DNA of 64,000 bases from Gonatopus flavifemur (Eukaryota > Arthropoda > Insecta > Hymenoptera > Dryinidae). Of this stretch, positions 35,185 through 45,979 are shown one piece after another. A program made the translations under genes and the position numbers. Location of the stretch: positions 50,922,001-50,986,000 of the forward strand of contig JAFFJZ010000002.1 in NCBI GenBank assembly GCA_018340375.1, in the 5' to 3' direction. The notes beneath the pieces were generated by a model. The model was not told where the DNA came from, ran no database searches, and was given only the letters and a program-made list of their open reading frames with translations. How positions within the stretch are numbered: position 1 is the first letter of the stretch; each line of letters opens with the position of its first letter.

Positions 35185-35390
35185 AAACATTCCCTGTTGA
35201 GAAACTCTTATAAGTTCTCATATAAAAATCTTATTAGTTTATATAAATTTTCAAGAGTTTTCAGGTTTCTGTCATAGAACTGATGCGTTTTTATGATTTT
35301 ATATGAGAATGCGAAAACTGTATAAGAACTTTATAAGATTCAATTAGAATCATTTGCAAAATCTCATAAAATCTCATGAAATCAAGTGTG
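35185..35390. repeat. TATAAGA-word repeat
   Basis: AACTCTTATAAGTTCTCATAT, TTATATGAGAATGCG and ACTTTATAAGA words recur in both orientations. Ends could not be fixed. Confidence 0.35.
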
Positions 35391-36120
35391 CCAAAAATAA
35401 CTAGAATTAATCGGAATTCATGAGACCTCCTCAACAGGGGTAATTGAAAAACAAGAATTAGAAAATATTGTCGCACTCCATTTAAATCCATTGTTGAAAA
35501 TGACTTTTGATTCCGAGCTCTCAAAGTTATCGATTTTACGAATGCACAAAACTTTCAGTCAACCAACCTCCCACATTAATGTCGTTCAGAGCTATGAGCT
35601 TATTTATTACATGTTTCTGTCATTCAATGAGGTATACAAAAGATATCTAAAAGAAGTCACTATCAGAAACATGATATGCTGAAGATGGTCATTGACATGA
35701 AATGTTCGTCTCTGAAGTACTTCAGAATTTGACTTTTAACAATCCCGTACAAGTGAGAGATATTTTTGATGAAACTTCCTGACATTAGAATCGAAACCGT
35801 GTTGGTTTCATAAAATCTAGTAGAGCTATAAAGTGAGATATGATATTTGTAAGAAATAGGATTTCATAAAAACAAGTGTCTCATTAAATTTATTCACCCT
35901 AATATTGGTTCTAACGTACATTTTATTTCAGTCGCATTGACGTGGGTGATTATGGCACATTAACGACAATCCATGCAGAATATTGATTTTCCCTGCACTG
36001 TTAAAAATTTCTTGAAATTTCATGTACTTTTCATGCACATATGTGAATGAAAATTCAATTTTTGTGAACTGAAATAAGAATCTAAATACATGTTATTCTT
36101 GAATTCTCAAGTTATTGTCC
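35391..36120. other. AT-rich sequence, nothing recognised
   Basis: No gene or clear repeat. Confidence 0.3.
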
Positions 36121-36123
36121 CTA

Positions 36124-36259
36124 ACAGCACATTCATCGACTTCCACGTTGCATCCCCGTGGATTCCACGTGGATAAATGGTGGACGTGGATAGAACGTGG
36201 ATGAACGGAGGTTCTACGCGGAGGCAACGTAGAGGCAACGTAGAAATGTTCGGTGCTGT
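36124..36259. mobile_element. CACGTGGAT-word element
   Basis: The left end ACAGCACATTCATCGAC and the inverted right end ACAGCACCGAACATTTC are partners. The interior is built of CCACGTGGAT, GGACGTGGAT and GGCAACGTAG words. The ACAGCAC end resembles those at 23615 and 34814. Confidence 0.55.
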
Positions 36260-36404
36260 ACGGGGTGCACGTCAATTGAAATTAATGTACAGGTGATTGA
36301 AAAAAACTTAGAAAAATTTAATTCATTATAATAACATAATAATAATATCATTGAAATTATAATCAAATCATGGCTGTAATGGGATCCAACTGAAAATAAC
36401 AAAA

Positions 36405-36547
36405 GTGATCCAAGTTGGTTTGGATTTAAAAAAAAGTCTAAAAATGCTCATATCTCAAAAACTAATCTTCAAAAAACGGGAAATTCTTGCATTATGGCTG
36501 CAGAATACGCCCTTGAAATACTATTTTTCTCACTGGGTCACCCTGTA
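36405..36547 (-). repeat. TACAGGGTGACCC-ended repeat
   Basis: Read on the minus strand it begins TACAGGGTGACCCAGTGAG and includes a TTTTTGAGATATGAGC block. An ACAGGGTGNCCC terminus followed by a GAGATAT block is a repeat style widespread in insect genomes, from memory. The other end was not found. Confidence 0.4.
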
Positions 36548-36698
36548 TACCAACGCTTTGACGAAGTCATCCACGTATCCACTTCAACTACGTACTAGTT
36601 AGATCACACGATTTGTTCAGTGTTTCTACATCTTGATTCACAAGTTTGAAGAATGAATGCAAGATCATATAGGCAGAAAAGTGCTCCTATCCACATAA

Positions 36699-36769
36699 GT
36701 GGCGGTGGCTTGAGTGATACAGCTTGGGGGTCCGGTTTCGACGTCGCGCGTTCAAATCTTGTGAAGGTG
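36699..36769 (+). pseudogene. tRNA-like fragment with A and B box
   Basis: An A-box-like TGGCTTGAGTG at 36706-36716 is followed exactly 44 bases on by a perfect B-box GTTCAAATC at 36750-36758, which is the spacing of a real tRNA. The acceptor arms do not pair, and the T stem is mispaired, so it is not a working tRNA. It is either a decayed tRNA gene or the head of a tRNA-derived SINE. No A-rich or repeat tail was identified. Confidence 0.45.
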
Positions 36770-36979
36770 ATTTGTTTTTTCAACAATCATGAACATGTGC
36801 ATGAAATTTAAAGAACTGGTTATTGAATTTTCAATACTACTGCACATTATTTGTCATCTATGTGAGTGAAAATTGCTTCCATTACTTGTGATTGAAAATT
36901 GAATCAGAAATTTATAACAGTGTGTCCAAGCGTCATATATCAAGGAAAAGTCAGGATTGAGGTATTGTTTCGAGTCGCG

Positions 36980-37090
36980 AAAGAAGACAACTTCTGGTGT
37001 TTCAAAGGGCCATTGACAGGTTTTTTTATTGGCGTTGCTGAATCATCAACGGCACAATAAAATGACAATAATAAATAATACTTTTGCACT
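36980..37090. repeat. GTTTCAAAGGGCCA repeat, partial copy
   Basis: It shares CTGGTGTTTCAAAGGGCCA and a following CARTRACRGGT block with the element at 54958-55065. Ends are unclear here. Confidence 0.4.
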
Positions 37091-37160
37091 CCTGGAGTAC
37101 GTTTTTTAGTCTCATAATGAAGATTATTTATGGGAAATAAACAGTAGTTCTCATTGAATA

Positions 37161-37304
37161 AATTTTAAGCTCCCGGAGTGGAGCCGTGTCTTGTTTCGGT
37201 TGGTTGCCGACGTTTCGCCATCATTGCAGCTGGCTTCTTCAGGAAATGATGGCGAAACGTTGGCAACCAACCGATAAGTGGCTCCACTCCGGAAGCTCAA
37301 AATT
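37161..37304 (-). mobile_element. Hairpin with GAAACGTCGG motif
   Basis: Two 65-bp arms, from AATTTTAAGCTCCCGGAGTGG to its complement, surround a short centre. Both arms carry GGTTGGTTGCCRACGTTTCGC. Read on the minus strand the centre gives CCTGAAGAAGCCAGC followed by a stem and GAAACGTCGG. A CTGAAGA, stem, GAAACGTYGG order recurs in many animal genomes and is reminiscent of ribozyme-bearing ends of Penelope-like elements; that link is inference from memory. Confidence 0.6.
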
Positions 37305-37677
37305 AATTTGATTTCGCAAGTCGCGGAAGACCGCACAGCGAATCTTCGTTGAAGCAACTAATCAGTAGTTCTCATTGGAAAAACATTGGAAGCACAAAAG
37401 TCTTTCCGGGGCCACCCATTTCTGCTTGAGCCATTATTATATACACTCTCTACCCCTAGGCTGATGATAGATAAACCTTCTTGGAGATGTATAGAATGTT
37501 CTGAGAACTCATTGAGGATGCTTTGATGTTCCTCAAACTAATGAACATTTCACGTGCATAAAATCCTTCGCGAGGGTTTAAAGATGAGAAATGAAGCTTT
37601 CAATTTATGTGAAAAGACTCAAACAATATATTTATAGGATAAAATACATCGTGCATAAAAAATTCATGAAAGTTCAA

Positions 37678-37895
37678 CCCTAGGACGGGCATGTGGGGTC
37701 TTTTAGGACCCCAGGACATTTTTTTCTACCCCAGCATCTGAGCCTCTCTCGATCTCTGTAGTTTGTCACCCAAATATTTTCAAAGTATACATCCTGACGA
37801 ACAAAAACCGCCCATAGTGAGTTGGAATCCGTTTAGTTTCAAATGAGTTACAGCCATTTGAAATTCCCTGTGTTTTTCGCGTGCGCGTTCTAGGG
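37678..37895. mobile_element. piggyBac-like MITE
   Basis: The right end CGCGTTCTAGGG is followed by TTAA (37896-37899) and the left end CCCTAGGACGGGCATG is preceded by TCAA (37674-37677), a one-base variant. Inverted, the right end reads CCCTAGAACGCGCACG. CCCTAG-type ends at a TTAA target are characteristic of piggyBac elements. At 218 bp it carries no transposase. Confidence 0.7.
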
Positions 37896-37899
37896 TTAA

Positions 37900-38200
37900 G
37901 AATGCACCAGGAATAGTTGTGGGAAATACAGGAATGTTCCAGAATAATGCTACGATATCCTGAAGCAATGACGTTGAATTGAGAAAATCTTCCGTATAGG
38001 GTTCACGGATAATTGATTATCCAAATATTTATCTGTCTGATGCATTCAAGAATATTTCATCGAATTTAAAATTGAATATTCTCTGACCTTACGAGTCTTA
38101 ATCGATTCATCCGTTCTTTCAGAATATACATTCTCACAATTTCCTATACAATGGAAGGATCAATGAATCTGTTTTGATTGGGAATATTCATTCATCGAAC
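37900..38200. other. Unique sequence, nothing recognised
   Basis: AT-rich, with no supported feature. Confidence 0.3.
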
Positions 38201-39120
38201 ATCTTGTCTCTTATATCTTTAGAGTTGGTTTACTCGATTTCTCGTTCTCTTCCGTCCCTCTATCCCCGAACCCTTGAACGTATTACCGCCTCTATTTCAG
38301 TCGTTTCTGCGGTAGGTTGGTACTCTCTTTTCCTCCCTCCTTTCTTCCTTCTCTCCACATCACGTGAATCGACCAACCATTTCACCCTCTTCTTCCCTCT
38401 TCCCTCTGCCATTCCCTCGGTCGAGCGCTCTTTTTCTTCCTTCCTATGTGCCGGCGCTCTCTGCATGCTTTCGCGAAAATCCTCGCGATAAATTATGCCT
38501 TGCGGGAGGGAAATAAATGACCCACCCTCCGGGGACCCTTCTCCTGGTCCAGCGTCCCTCCTTTGCCCCTGTCCCTGCTTCGCCATCCCCTGTTCCCGTA
38601 CCAAACTTCAATCCCTAGCGTGTACGAACCACCCTATCTCTGCCTCTTCCTACTCATCCACCGCCACCAGCCAGCCACCTATCTCTACCACCTCCTTGTT
38701 CTCTTTCCAACCTTCCAACATTCTCTGTCTCCTGTTCTTCGTCCGCCTCGTCCTCCTCCTCATCCACCACTACTACGGTGAACCAACGACCAAGCGCTAC
38801 TGCTGCTTTTGCTGCTGCGAGGAAAGCCGGCTTTAAAATTATAATGGCACGCGCAATTTTGATAACCGTCGCACGAACTACTACTACTACCACCAACGAC
38901 TTCGCTCCTACCACCACACTCCCATGGCCGTTGTCGTCCTCGTTCTCCTTCTCGTTCTCGTAGCATTCGTTGTCGTGGCCAAAGTCTCTTTCCCTCACCT
39001 CCAAACCCCTTTGATATTTCACTGCACGTTTCACGGGCTCTTCGAATTCTCCTCCTCGTGGTGGATAAGAATAATATACGGTTCTACGGGGGAGATCTTA
39101 TTCGTGATGATTGGGTGAAT
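38201..39120. other. GC-richer pyrimidine-skewed island
   Basis: Strong C+T bias on the plus strand from 38230 to about 38780, then ACTACTACTACCACC and CTCGTTCTC simple triplets (38864-38960). Open frames overlap in several phases on both strands, which low-complexity GC-rich DNA produces by itself. None has a known domain. It is a candidate for a promoter, untranslated exon or regulatory element, without direct evidence. Confidence 0.3.
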
Positions 39121-40300
39121 ATTTAGAAACTGGATGAGGATTTTCGTTGTTTCTACCCTTTCGTAATGTTATGAATATATCTCGAGAGAGCTTGGATTTG
39201 ATATTTCAACGTTGTGTTGAATTTTTATAATTACATTATAATTTTGTTGGTTTTGTGAATCTAGATTTTCAGAGTCGAGAGTATATGCTTTTTCTCTGCA
39301 TTCTTTTCTAAATTGTGATTCAAAGTTTATTGGATTTGTATTTTTTCGATTATCTTCGTATAGTTTCGAATTCAATGATTTCATGTATTCAATCTGTTCA
39401 GTAGCATTATCAATTGAAATAACCAATCGCTGAGTGATTGTGTGGCGGAATTTTATTTCCAGTTTCCTGTTTCCCTTTTGTCTTTCATTTTTCAAAATTG
39501 TCGAATGAGAGAGGGTGGTATATCTCCTCGCGGTGCAGTCAGTTTCTTTTTCCAAAAGTATTCGAAAGAGTTCTATTTTGAGTACTCAAATCGTCAGAAT
39601 TTATGAAAAAATATTGGAATGGAATCCAGGGGTGAATAATCGAATGAATTGACGTATTCGAATAGTTTAAAATGTCAAAAATTACTGTATTTTAATATTG
39701 CGAGTAGGTTTCATCACAAAATCAAACCTCAAAAATAAATCAAAATCCACTACTCAAGGACTGTATTTTCATTCGATCAATGAATGAGCAAATTATTATT
39801 ATTCCAACATATTTTCTAGTCCGATTTTTCAGCTCGGTCTCGAATATTCGCAGACCTCCTCCCGATTTTCACGAGCGATTGATCATCGAAACTTGCTAAT
39901 TATTATATCTATACATTTTTAATCCTTCATCAACCATGATTCATTGGTTTAAATGATTCACGTTGAGATAATTTGACACGCATTGATTATCGCATCGAAT
40001 TACCTCGATCTTGCATTATTCAATTGTCCGATCGTATATATTCAATTTGATCATGAATGAATTACATATTCAGTGTGGTAGATTACAAATATCAACAAAA
40101 CAGCTAGAAGGATTACAAGAAATTCGATTACATGATTTTCCTCTGGAATGCAGTACATTCACCGCAACTCTCTCACGATATCAAAAATAATATAAAATCG
40201 ATAAATGATTAATAAATTCTATTCATCGAGCCAACGTCATATCTCATGCTCCTCAACCCCTAATTAGGAACAGATTCCTCGAATTCAAATAACGTCGAGG
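39121..40300. other. AT-rich unique sequence; one unassigned open frame
   Basis: The minus-strand frame at 39169-39555 (128 codons) encodes a hydrophilic N- and K-rich peptide with no domain I recognise. It could be chance. Confidence 0.25.
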
Positions 40301-41880
40301 ATTCAACATCCTTCCAATCCAATCAATCTTATTTCCAGAGAAGAGGAAGAGAAAAAGAGAAATGCTAGAGAATAACTTTCATCAGTGAATTCTCATATCC
40401 TGTGGCTCAAGGAAGTAATATATTCGTTCAATAAAACTGTGTCAGCTTTTTTTCTCATTTCTTTTTCGTTCCTCGAGTTTCCTTCCTTTCCAGGAACAAC
40501 GCGACACGTTAAAACGATATTGTCTCTACGAGATATTAATGCGACGTGCTCTTTTCCTCCCGCTAAAAAGTACTGTAGCGTGGTGACTTGCACCCCACGA
40601 GCCTCACCCACCCTCTCTTAACCTACGTTCAACTCTCAACCGCTTCAACCTCCTCATTTCAACGTTTTCCCCCACCACCCCTCGGGAGCCGAGCGTTTGT
40701 CCAAGCACCAAGCACGAGAGCAAACAATGGCGCGACGTCGACCGCACCAGGAATGGCGCGTACCGGGCTTTTGTAGAGAGGAACGGAAATTGTTTAAGCT
40801 TTTGTTATTTTGCGGTTTCTAAATCTCAGACGTCAGGGAGCTCGACTTCCATCGTAGGTTCCTGCAGATCCAGTGCACCCGGTGCACAGAGAAAAAGAGA
40901 GAGAGCAAAAGAGAGAGTTGGAGGATTCTCCTTTTCAACCTCTTCTTCTACATATCCCCATTCTCCTCGAGAGAAGAGCTTTGTAATACGCTTCAAGAAG
41001 ACTCAAACTGTTCCCTTCTCCTCCAACATCCGAATGACCTCTCTATTCTGGTTTTACGCTTCGTGACAATCTAACCGTTTCTCCAGAAAGAATTCTACTG
41101 AAGTCATTCTGTAATACTGTGAGATGAAAACTCATTAACCGGAGGAATGGAATGTACAGAGTTTGTAGCCATTTTGAATCATACTTGAGGTAGCGGAGTT
41201 TATTCACGACTGCATGTTTCGTATAAATTGTTCCGTCGATAAGAGAGCTGTTCTCGTATATTTTCACGAAAATAAAATTTATCGAGTGAATAAATGGAGT
41301 CAACTAACGAAAAAACTTAATCTTTATCTTTGAAGATTTGAAAAAGATCGTGCGCGGACTGTTGAGGTTTCGTTGTCCACCTATCGACCCTCACGGCTCC
41401 TGGCTATTCCACCATTCCTCTCGATTCTATCCTTTTCTATTTTTCGTGGCCGTCCTTCTCTTTTCTGGCCACCGACCGACCTTCGAGCACACACATTTCC
41501 CTATGTACAAGGGTTTCGTGCGCGCATACAGGCTCACATACAAAAACACACACCCACGCACACTTCGTCGTATACCTATCAGAGAGAAAAAATACGCACC
41601 CAGCGGCAAAGTACGCGTTACCTATCTGTCTCTCTTATACACGTAGTCTCGTTTGAAACACACATTTATACAGGTGTACTCACACATACGTACTTAAACG
41701 TATACAAACGCGCCTAATTTCAGTCGGCATTCGGCGCAGCTGTGCTACCCGCATGTATCGTGCGAACCTCGAAACTCCGAAATTTCGTGCAAATAGTGCG
41801 GGAAGGAAGCCGTCCCTAATTAAACCTGTTATTTCATAGAAAGAAACCAAAAAAAAACGCATGAACGACAGCCACGATGG
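40301..41880. other. GC-richer island with GA/CT and CA tracts
   Basis: It includes AGAAAAAGAGAGAGAGC near 40890, a CpG cluster around 40690-40790 with a well-contexted AACAATGG start at 40727 leading to only 31 codons, and CACACACCCACGCACAC near 41550. No recognisable protein. Composition resembles the islands at 4.8, 10.1 and 38.2 kb. Confidence 0.3.
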
Positions 41881-43065
41881 CGTGGACTGCGGAAATTTAC
41901 AATTAATCGTGATATATTAAAACAACCTCTTGAAAAATTTCTCTTTTCTTTGTCTTCCTCAACTCGATTTATCGGGATTGATATTTAAAGATGTATTATA
42001 CAATTTTTTTTTTTAAATTTGAAGCTTCAAGGATTTTTAATCAAATAGCCGCACCTTCCTCACTCATTTTCATCAATTAGAGGAAGTGAGTATACGGAAT
42101 TCTATTGAATTTACTCGTTAACTTTTGAACGGAACGTGAGAGGGAGAGAGACAAACAGAGGAACGATACATACAGAATAATAATGGAAGGGGAGTAAAAA
42201 TTGCTGAGGCATCGATGAGAGCTTGTATCGATTCGATGACCACTTTGTTGAGATGATGACAGTTGTATATTTTTTCGTTTGATGTTCAGGTATGTACCGA
42301 CCAGATTTCTGCTGAAAATGCCAAACAGAATCGCGCGAAAAACTTTTGTCTGGCTTCCCTGAAAATCTAAATAAAAACTGGCTGATGCTTTATCTATTTT
42401 GATTCAGAATTTTCGAATTAACAGGAAAATCATTGACAGTTTTCCACTGAATATTCTCATATAGTGAAATCAGCAACCTTGGCGAGGATATCAACCTTTT
42501 GAAATTTTTCTTCCATTTGTCAATATATGTTATGGAAAGGCATGATTGGTTAAATCCAAGAATCTCAAAGAATAACAAACGCCCTGTGCTGTGGTTCGGC
42601 ATTAATTGACTGTAGACCTAGTAATCAACCGATTCAAAGTCATGATTGTAGAATCCTGTTTATTGTATATGATTCACCTTGTGAAGTGAATAACAATGTG
42701 CTGCTAATGGTACAGCATGGATTCACTCAGCAAAATTCCGGAAATCGCCAAGCGTGTAATGATGTGGTCTTTTAACTTTGCCACTTACGCAACTTATTGG
42801 TTAATAGTTGGATCTTAAATCACAAGATAGACGCAGACATAGGTTGAAACTCTTCGTGTAGGATATGATTTTTCCTCTGTTTACTGAATTTGTTACAGTT
42901 GATGCATTATAGTGGATAGCCATTTTTGATGAATTTCCGAATGTTCTTCATAAATATCTGGAGTTCTGGTCCCCATTTGAGAAATTGTGATCATATCATC
43001 CTTTTTTTCTGTCCTGATAACACAACTGACGATTTTCAAATGTCATGTACTGGCAACCCTGACAA
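41881..43065. other. Unique AT-rich sequence, nothing recognised
   Basis: No supported gene, RNA or repeat. Confidence 0.3.
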
Positions 43066-43070
43066 CGGTA

Positions 43071-43245
43071 CACAGAGAGAAATTATTCGAAACAGTCAGA
43101 CAATAACTTATAACATAACTCCTAATCATTACCAGCTGCGATGGTAAAAATCCAAATTAATCTCGATTTTGACCATCCCTGCTGGAACTGATTATGAGTT
43201 AATTAGAAGTTATTGTCTGATTTTTTCGAATAGTTCTTGTTCACG
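43071..43245. mobile_element. Class B inverted-repeat element
   Basis: Left arm CACAGAGAGAAATTATTCG and inverted right arm CGTGAACAAGAACTATTCG are partners, continuing through CAGACAATAACTT and CCAGCTGCGATGG / CCAGCAGGGATGG. TA precedes the left end. It is 175 bp and non-coding. Confidence 0.65.
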
Positions 43246-43249
43246 AATA

Positions 43250-44035
43250 AAAAGTTAATCCTTCCAAATAAATTTCTCTCCCCGTACTGAACCACTAACA
43301 ACGCAATCTAATCAATTCCAATTCAGAAATCTCAGACAGAATCTAGTGAAATCGGGTCGATCACCTTTTCACCACGTAAAGCCCCCTCGAATTCAAATAT
43401 TGTTATTTTTTTTTGTTTGATTTGAATTTGAGCAATTCTGGGTGTAGAATTTCAATAATTTGCTGCATTGTACTCCGGATACTTCCAAAGATGCAATTCG
43501 ATTTCATGAGATGATGAAAATTGCACTGAGGAAATTGAGAGAAGTCTTTCTTCATCCCAATGGTGCATTTCGTCCTCCAACCGTGTGGTTGTTGCCATTA
43601 AAAATACGTAATTTTCTTCCATTTTGAAAAATTATTTCGTTTTGTTGGTTCTGAATCTTCATATCGTGACAGAAAAGTGGAAATAGGGGAATTTTGCTGC
43701 TTTCATCTTTTGCGAAAGTTGAACAATGATTCTTTAGAGTACATGAAACGATTAAATGAGGTGAGAAGTTGAAAAAAGTGTCAGTTTCTTAAAAGTGTCA
43801 AATGCCATATTCTGAAGAACTGTTCGAATGATAGCAGAATTCGACCTGTCATCCAGCACCACAGGATGAGATGGGTCACCGCACAGTACAATTGTTCAAC
43901 AGGCACAGGTATCTCTCCTTCTATAGCAAAATGGGAAGAACGATGTCTTCTTATCGCTTGTTCTATTGAGCAATGAGAGATCATGTAGGATTAAAATTCT
44001 TATTTTAGGTAAGATTTCATGAGAGCAAAGACAAT
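43250..44035. other. AT-rich sequence, nothing recognised
   Basis: No supported feature. Confidence 0.3.
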
Positions 44036-44039
44036 TGTA

Positions 44040-44324
44040 CGGGAAAAAAGGAATAGTTGCAGCAACTACTCAAATAGTCAATTTTCTACCATCTAGTTGA
44101 GTAGTTGCTACAGCTACTTAGTAGTCCGGACAAGTAACACGTTAGCTGCCTCAACTAACGCAAAATACCTAGGGTATTTACGTTAGTTAGTGCAACTATC
44201 GAGTTAGTTGAGGCAGCTAGCGTGTTACTTGTCCTGACTACTAAGTAGCTGCAGCAACTACTCAACTAGACGGTCGAAAGTTGACTATCAGAGTAGTTGT
44301 TGCAACTATTCCTTTCTTTTCGTG
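44040..44324. mobile_element. Foldback element with TAGTTGAG words
   Basis: Ends are CGGGAAAAAAGGAATAG and (inverted) CACGAAAAGAAAGGAATAG, with TA on the left and TG on the right. Arms of about 140 bp pair through TAGTTGAGTAGTTGCT, CTACTTAGTAGTC, GGACAAGTAACACG and AGCTGCCTCAACTAAC to an AAATACCTAGGGTATTT-like axis. The end style matches the element at 53391. It lies 89 bp from the mariner. Confidence 0.75.
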
Positions 44325-44413
44325 TGCCCAAACTTCAATCCGATCGTGCTCAAACTAGGAAACTCAGGCCAAAATCGGACAAAAACTGGGCTCAGGTTTG
44401 TGCTCATACTATA

Positions 44414-45700
44414 TTAGGTGTATAACTTTGCTTTCGTCGTTTTTTTCCGAAATTCGAGGCTTTATTGTAAAAAACTGGTTATACATTTATGATTCAAAGT
44501 ATTGTCCATCGCTGGCCATTACTTTCTCCCATCTTTCGGGCAGCATACGAGTCCCGCGTTGAAAAAACTGGTCATCTTTTGAAGCGATCCACGAATCGAT
44601 CCAATTTTTTACTTCTTCATAAGACCGGTAGTGCTGGTCAGCTAGGCCGTGTGCCATTGATCGAAACAAGTGATAGCGCGAGGGAACAACGTCTGGAGAA
44701 TACGGCGGGTGGGGTAGGACTTCCCATTTCAAAGTTTCCAAGTATGTCTTGACCACTTTCGCAACATGGGGTCGAGCATTGTCATGCTGTAAAATCACTT
44801 TATCATGTCTCTCGTTGTATTGCGGCCGTTTTTCTTTCAATGCTCGGCTCAAACGCATTAATTGCGTTCGATAACGATCGCCTGTGATTGTTTCAGTCGG
44901 TTTTAACAACTCATAATACACTATGCCGAGCTGGTCCCACCAAATACCGAGCATAACCTTGGAACCGTGAATATTCGGTTCGGCCGTCGACGTGGAAGCA
45001 TAGCCGGGATATCCCCATGATTTTCTGCGCTTGGGATTATCGTAATGAACCCATTCTTCGTCCCCAGTCACAATGCGATGCAGAAATCCCTTCCGTCTTT
45101 GCCTTGCAAGCAGCTGTTCACAAACACACAAACGCCGTTCAACATCTCTCGGCTTCAACTCATACGGCACCCAATTTCCTTGTTTCTGAATCATTCCCAT
45201 GACTTTCAGGCGTTTTGAAATGGCTGGTTGCGTCACTCCCAATGATCCTGCCAATTCTTGTTGCGTTTGACACGAGTCTTGATCGAGTAATGCCTCCAAT
45301 TCTGCATCTTCGAAAACCTTCTCTCTTCCACCGCCATGCTGGTCTTCGACGTTAAAATCACCGTTCTTGAAGCGTTGAAACCACTCTCAGCACGTTCTTT
45401 CACTAATAGCGGCCTCACCATAGGTATTTGAGAGCATTCGATGAGCCTCAGCCACAGATTTCTTCATATTAATGCAGAAATTTAAAACCTCCCGCAAATG
45501 ACGAGAATTTGGCTCGTAAGCTGACATGTTTAATTGAGAATAACTTTATGATGCAGACACAAATCGACTAATATTTCGATGGCGTTATGTTTACAAATAC
45601 CTAAGCTTGTTGTATGACATCTATGATCTATTTATTTCAACTACCACTTACCGCTACAGTCATCTATTGCAAAATGGCGGAAGCAAATTTCTACACCTAA
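44414..45700 (-). mobile_element. Full-length mariner element (mauritiana-type), inactive
   Basis: The element is 1,287 bp, almost exactly the length of the reference element Mos1, with terminal inverted repeats that agree at 25 of 30 positions: TTAGGTGTATAACTTTGC on the left and (inverted) TTAGGTGTAGAAATTTGC on the right. TA flanks both sides (44412-44413, 45701-45702), the standard mariner target duplication. It carries one transposase frame on the minus strand, broken by a stop and lacking a catalytic residue. The flanking sequence on the left (44325-44413) has CTGGGCTCAGG-type words of a resident repeat. Confidence 0.95.
44487..45527 (-). pseudogene. Mariner transposase, catalytically dead
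   Basis: This frame would encode a cut-and-paste transposase of 346 residues that binds the element ends and moves it to TA sites. The start at 45527 gives a length within one residue of Mos1 transposase and the same motif numbering. Visible features are an N-terminal helix-turn-helix region, a GVTQPAISKRL helix-turn-helix near 97-107, the WVPYEL linker motif at 119-124, the first catalytic Asp at 156 (VTGDEEW), the second at 249 (QHDNARPH), and YSPDVVPSRYHLF at 276-288. Two lesions are seen. Codon 47 is TGA (45389-45387) where the family has arginine, consistent with CpG decay of CGA. Residue 284, the third Asp of the D,D34D triad, is Arg (CGC at 44678-44676). Either lesion should abolish activity. 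The rest of the frame is open, so decay is recent. Confidence 0.93.
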
Positions 45701-45762
45701 TATATGAAGCAACGTAATAGACCACACTTCTGTCATTCTCTAGGCCATTCAAGGTCTAACCA

Positions 45763-45972
45763 CACTCTAGATTCAAGTGTTTTATTTGATACACTTGAAG
45801 TGTTGAAATCGTGTAGTCACTTTTTGAACGCTCAACCATAAAATGTATGAAATGTTTGATTATAAAACACTTATTCTGAGTGATTCACATTTTTATACAG
45901 TTGTAAGTGTTTTAGAAGTGTTGATAGGATTTACACACTCTGTATTGAAACGAAACACTTGAATTTTCAGTG
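45763..45972. mobile_element. AAGTGTT-word element
   Basis: The left end CACTCTAGATTCAAGTGTTT and inverted right end CACTGAAAATTCAAGTGTTT match closely, with CA on both sides. The interior repeats ACACTTGAAGTGTTG, AAACACTT and AAGTGTTTTAGAAGTGTT. It is 210 bp and non-coding. Confidence 0.7.
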
Positions 45973-45979
45973 CAGGCTC

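Noticed and set aside
40727..40822. 31-codon frame with a good AACAATGG start context
   Set aside because: Too short to judge. It lies in a CpG cluster where such frames arise by chance, and no homologue is known to me.
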